Source: Manis javanica (taxonomy: Eukaryota; Chordata; Mammalia; Pholidota; Manidae). Taken from it: a stretch of 64,000 nt of DNA. The stretch lies in contig NC_133166.1 in the NCBI RefSeq assembly GCF_040802235.1, positions 118,000,991 to 118,064,990 of the forward strand, in the 5' to 3' direction. Shown in pieces: positions 60,701 through 64,000 of this stretch; position 1 is the first letter of the stretch; each line of letters opens with the position of its first letter. A model generated the notes under the pieces. That model made no database searches. It had not been told where the DNA came from and saw only the letters and a list, made by a program, of their open reading frames with translations. The position numbers and the translations under genes were made by a program.

Positions 60701-63700
60701 GTGAGCCTGCCCAAGGCCGATATTGATCTCTCAGCACCCAGAGTGGATGTTGAAGTTCCAGAGGTCAGTATTGAAGGTCCAGATGCAAAACTGAAGGGCC
60801 CCAAGTTCAAGATGCCAGAGATGAACATTAAAGCTCCTAAGATCTCCATGCCTGACTTTGACTTACACCTGAAGGGTCCCAAGATAAAGGGCGATGTGGA
60901 CGTTTCCCTGCCTAAGGTGGAAGGTGATTTCAAGGGCCCGGAAATTGACATCAAGGGGCCCAAAGTGGACATCGATGCTCCTGATGTGGACGTTCATGGC
61001 CCAGATTGGCACCTGAAGATGCCCAAGGTGAAAATGCCCAAGTTCGGCATGCCGGGCTTCAAAGCTGAGGGCCCAGATGTGGATTTGAGCCTGCCCAAGG
61101 GTGACATTGATGTTTCAGGACCCAAGGTGGACATTGATGTTCCAGATGTGAATATCGAAGGTCCTGACGCAAAACTGAAGGGCCCGAAGTTCAAGATGCC
61201 TGACATAAATATCAAAGCCCCCAAGATCTCCATGCCTGATGTTGACCTGGATTTGAAAGGACCTAAAGTCAAAGGTGATTTTGATGTGTCTGTCCCTAAG
61301 ATTGAAGGTACCTTTAAAGGCCCAGAGGTGGACCTGAAAGGTCCAGGCCTGCATTTTGAAGGCCCTGATGCCAAACTCAGTGGCCCAAACTTGAAGATGC
61401 CGTCACTGGATATATCTGCCCCTAAAGTAACTGCTCCTGATGTTGATTTACATCTCAAGACACCCAAAATTGGAGTTTCTGGTCCCCAGGTAGAAGGTGG
61501 TGAACTGGACTTCAAGGGGCCTAAAGTGGATTTAGAAGCTCCAAGTTTAGATGTGCAAGTGGAGAGCCCAGACGTGAACATTGAGGGGCCAGATGTTAAA
61601 ATTCCCAAATTTAAGAAACCCAAGTTTGGGTTTGGAGCAAAAAGCCCCAAAGCTGACTTCAAGTCCCCTTCGCTCGATGTGACTGTTCCTGAAGCAGAGC
61701 TGAATGTTGAGACTCCTGAAATTAGTGTTGGCAGCAAGGGCAAGAAAAGCAAGTTTAAAATGCCTAAAATTCACATGAGTGGTCCTAAAATTAAGGCCAA
61801 AAAACAGGGATTTGATTTGAATGTTCCCGGAGGTGAAATTGATGCCGCTCTCAAGACTTCTGATGTAGACGTCAATGTTGCCGGTCTGGATGCCTCGCTT
61901 AAAGTCGATATGAAATCTCCCAAAACCAAGAAACCTATGTTTGGGAAAATGTACTTCCCAGATGTAGAATTTGACATTAAATCACCTAAATTTAAAGCTG
62001 AGGCCCCCCTCCCTAGCCCCAAAATGGAAGGCGAAATCCAGGTACCTGATCTGGGTATTTCTTCACCAGGGATTAATGTGGAAGGTCCTGACATCAAGCT
62101 CAAGGCTTCCAAGTTCAAGGTGCCAGATGTGGATGTCTCAGTGCCAAAAATAGAGGGGGACCTGAAAGGCCCCAGGGTACCAGCAAACTTGGGTGCACCG
62201 GACCTCAACATCGAAGGCCCAGATGCTAAAGTGAAAGCACCATCGTTTGGCATTTCTGCCCCTCAAGTCTCCATCCCTGATGTGAATGTTAGCTTGAAAG
62301 GACCAAATATAAAGGGTGATGTCCCCAGTGTGGGAATGGAAGGACCAGAAGTAGACCTGCAAGGTCCAGAATCGAAAATCAAGTTCCCCAAGTTTTCAAT
62401 GCCCAAGATTGGCATCCCTGGTATGAAAATGGAAGGTGGGGGAGCTGAGGTCCATGCCCAGCTGCCCTCTCTTGAAGGAGGCTTGAGTGCACCAGATGTT
62501 CAGCTCGAAGGGCCTGATGTGTCTCTGAAGGGGCCAAAAGTAGACTTTCCTTCAGTGAGCCTCGCTATGCCAAAAGTCTCTGGACCTGACCTTGACCTCA
62601 ACTTGAAAGGACCAAGTTTGAAGGGAGACCTGGATGTATCTCCCCCCAGCATGAAGGTGCATGCCCCAGGGCTTGACCTCCGAAGTGTTGGTGGAAAGGT
62701 GAAGGTGGAAGGAGACGGTGTGACAGTGCCTGGGATCGATGCCACAACCATGCTTCACGTCGGTGTGCCAGACGTGACCTTGAAGGGACCAAGCCTGCAG
62801 GGAGACCTGGCTGTCTCTGGTGACATCAAGTGTCCTAAAGTATCAGTAGGCGCTCCAGATCTAAGCTTGGAGGCACCTGAAGGTGGTATTAGACTTCCCC
62901 AAATGAAACTGCCGCAGTTTGGCATCTCTGCTCCAGGGCCTGACTTGGACATTAATGTCAAGGGGCCACAAGTTACTGGAGAACTGAAGGGGCCAGGCAT
63001 GGATGTGAACCTCGGAGGACTGAACCTGAAAGGGCCTCAGATGTCTGGTCCTCAAATCTCAGCACCGGGCATGGACTTGAACTTGGAAGGACCAAAAGTA
63101 AAAGGGAGCCTCGGGGCCACTGGTGAGATGAAAGGCCCCACTGCTGGAGGAGGTCTTCTGGGCATCAGTGCTCAAGGCTTAGAGGGAAACCTCCAGATGT
63201 CTGGAATTAAGTCCTCTGGCTGTGGCATGGAGCTGCCAGGACTGACTGTGAAACTCCCAACTGGGCAAATCTCTGGTCCTGAAATGAAAGGTGATCTGAA
63301 AGGTCCGGGACTAGGTTTCCACGGGGCTGCTCCTGATGTTAGCTTGAAGGGGCCTTCGTTTAGTGTGGCATCTCCTGAGTCAGATTTCGGTGTCAGCCTG
63401 AAGGGCCCCCAAATCAAAGGAGGTATTGATGTTTCAGGGGGTGTCAGTGCCCCAGATACCAGCCTGGGTGAAGGGCAAGTGAGTATTAAAGGTTCCGGGA
63501 GTGAGAGGAGAGGCCCTCAGGCCTCCTCCGCCCTCACCTTGGGTGCACCGAGGTTTGCTGGGGGACTTCATTTCTCAGGACCAAAGGTAGAAGGAGATGT
63601 GAAAGGAGGCCACATCGGACTCCAGGGTCTGGGGCTGAGTGTGTCCGGGCCTCAAGGTCACTTGGAAAGTGGGTCTGGAAAAGTAACATTCCCCAAGATG

Positions 63701-64000
63701 AAGATCCCCAAGTTCACCTTCTCCGGCCGGGAGCTGGTCGGCAGAGAAGTGGGGGTGGATATTAACTTCCCTAAAGCAGAGGCTAGTGTCCAGTCGGGTG
63801 CCGGAGAGGACGAGTGGGAAGAATCCGACGTAAAACTGAAGAAGTCCAAAATCAAAATGCCTAAGTTCCATTTTTCCAAAGCCAAGGGGAAAGGTGGCGT
63901 CACCAGCTCACCTGAAGCATCCATTTCAGGGTCCAAAGGGGACCTGAAGAGCTCGAAGGCCAGCCTAGGCTCTCTGGAAGGAGAGGCTGAGGCCGAAGCA
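45725..64000 (+). CDS. AHNAK: AHNAK (desmoyokin) giant scaffold protein, 5641 residues in window, 3' end cut by window edge
   Basis: Very large scaffold protein at the plasma membrane, cytoplasm and nucleus. It binds annexin A2/S100A10, actin and calcium-channel beta subunits. Exons: 45725-45881, 46326-46513 and 47423 to beyond 64000. The first two give 115 codons, including most of an N-terminal PDZ domain (about residues 9-90: SHGLTITQRDDGVFVQEV, GATIYFDNLQSGE, HTVGLKLHRKGDR). The giant exon is open for 5526 codons. Frame positions checked at 50033, 54182, 63677 and 64000 all agree. It has a unique N part, 128-residue beta-rich repeats, then a C-terminal region with the S100A10/annexin A2 site. 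The start is ATG directly after an acceptor AG, MEKEDEATRELLLPSWQ as in human AHNAK. About 130 residues and the stop lie right of the window. Confidence 0.97.
46085..46215 (+). repeat. MIR SINE in AHNAK intron
   Basis: Forward MIR: ttctgactccgccactcatg, cactttgggcaaattagttg, taagcctcagtgtccccatc and caatgggtattatcacaccc. Lies in the intron 45882-46325. Confidence 0.8.
46514..47422 (+). other. AHNAK: AHNAK intron before the giant exon
   Basis: 909-bp intron with a T/C-rich acceptor (GTGTCTTTCTGCAG) ending at 47422. No repeat family or gene recognised inside. Confidence 0.7.
48928..61200 (+). repeat. AHNAK: AHNAK 128-residue (384-bp) repeat array
   Basis: Tandem protein repeats. The anchor motif HGPDWHLKMPKxKMPKFSMP recurs 26 times in slightly varying form. 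Anchor codons start near 48928, 49298, 49681, 50045, 50429, 50813, 51197, 51581, 52187, 52793, 53378, 54185, 54569, 54953, 55337, 55721, 56105, 57077, 57461, 58067, 58451, 58835, 59219, 59603, 60611 and 60995. The usual step is 384 bp. Longer steps of 585-606, 807, 972 and 1008 bp contain partial units that lack the anchor but keep the KGPKFKMPEMHFKAPKISMP core. This core, together with VDIKGPKVDID strings, gives alternating hydrophobic and charged residues. Confidence 0.95.
58968..61200 (+). repeat. AHNAK: Long-range duplicated block within the AHNAK repeat array
   Basis: The segment 58968-59302 matches 60360-60694 (offset 1392 bp, 464 codons) with a single mismatch (G59080 against A60472). 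Beyond it the homology continues at the same offset to about 61200, but with clusters of differences (for example 59303-59420 against 60695-60812) between identical tracts. Confidence 0.85.
63677..63736 (+). other. AHNAK: S100A10/annexin A2 binding peptide of AHNAK
   Basis: Twenty codons in frame reading GKVTFPKMKIPKF then TFSGREL. This is the peptide known from human AHNAK 5654-5673, which binds the annexin A2-S100A10 heterotetramer. Here it falls at residues 5534-5553 and looks fully conserved. The numbering implies about 120 fewer residues upstream than in human. Confidence 0.85.

Larger units (their letters stand above)
47423..64000 (+). other. AHNAK: AHNAK giant coding exon, open to the window edge
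   Basis: A single uninterrupted exon of at least 16578 bp, far larger than a typical mammalian coding exon. It begins SGDDEEYQRIYTTKIKPRLKS-like and runs in frame to base 64000. The single-exon form is typical of AHNAK and AHNAK2. No intron-like AG/GT break or in-frame stop was noticed, though I checked frame at selected points and did not translate every codon. Confidence 0.93.

Noticed and set aside
48900-61750. Minus-strand open frames of 120 to 261 codons recurring every 384 bp opposite AHNAK.
   Set aside because: They are periodic shadows of the sense repeats. The Lys/Pro/Val/Asp-rich codons of AHNAK rarely read as stop codons on the other strand. No independent start or family signal was seen.

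Overview
This window is nuclear DNA from a placental mammal. It carries spliced genes with GT/AG introns, CpG-rich promoters, AATAAA/ATTAAA poly(A) signals, many old MIR and LINE fragments, and several L1 3' ends. The four genes are the conserved cluster MTA2 - TUT1 - EEF1G - AHNAK, which lies on human 11q12.3, all on the + strand here. I see no Alu, rodent B1, carnivore tRNA-SINE or ruminant BovB sequence. One L1 3'-end family (T-rich start, then a TGGTATCATTAATCTACAA-like segment) occurs three times. This points to a non-primate, non-rodent lineage, but I cannot name the species.

Layout. 1-1352 is an intron of MTA2. 1353-5753 holds the last 15 coding exons of MTA2 (604 residues, about human residues 65-668), with poly(A) signals near 6321 and 6382. 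7640-7942 is the TUT1 promoter. TUT1 has nine coding exons (7943-16153, 872 aa) and a very short 3' UTR. A CpG-rich promoter at about 17040-17323 drives EEF1G, which has ten exons (17324-26546, 437 aa). From 26.6 to 35.4 kb is intergenic DNA with MIR copies, simple repeats and a dense group of AP-1 sites. A CpG island at about 35.4-37.3 kb is the likely AHNAK promoter. It is followed by about 9 kb of 5' intron, two small coding exons (PDZ domain), and one giant open exon from 47423 to the window edge. That exon encodes the 128-residue AHNAK repeats and most of the C-terminal region.

Function. The genes are neighbours but not one pathway. MTA2 is a NuRD corepressor subunit. TUT1 uridylates U6 snRNA and acts as a nuclear poly(A) polymerase. 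EEF1G is the gamma subunit of the eEF1B exchange factor in translation. AHNAK is a giant scaffold that binds annexin A2/S100A10. The three complete reading frames close exactly after splicing, and the giant AHNAK exon keeps frame to base 64000, so all four look functional.

I found no undescribed gene system. The points most worth following up are mosaic, nearly identical blocks inside the AHNAK repeat exon, the AP-1 cluster upstream of AHNAK, a palindromic ETS pair in the TUT1 promoter, and the L1 insertions with readable target-site duplications.
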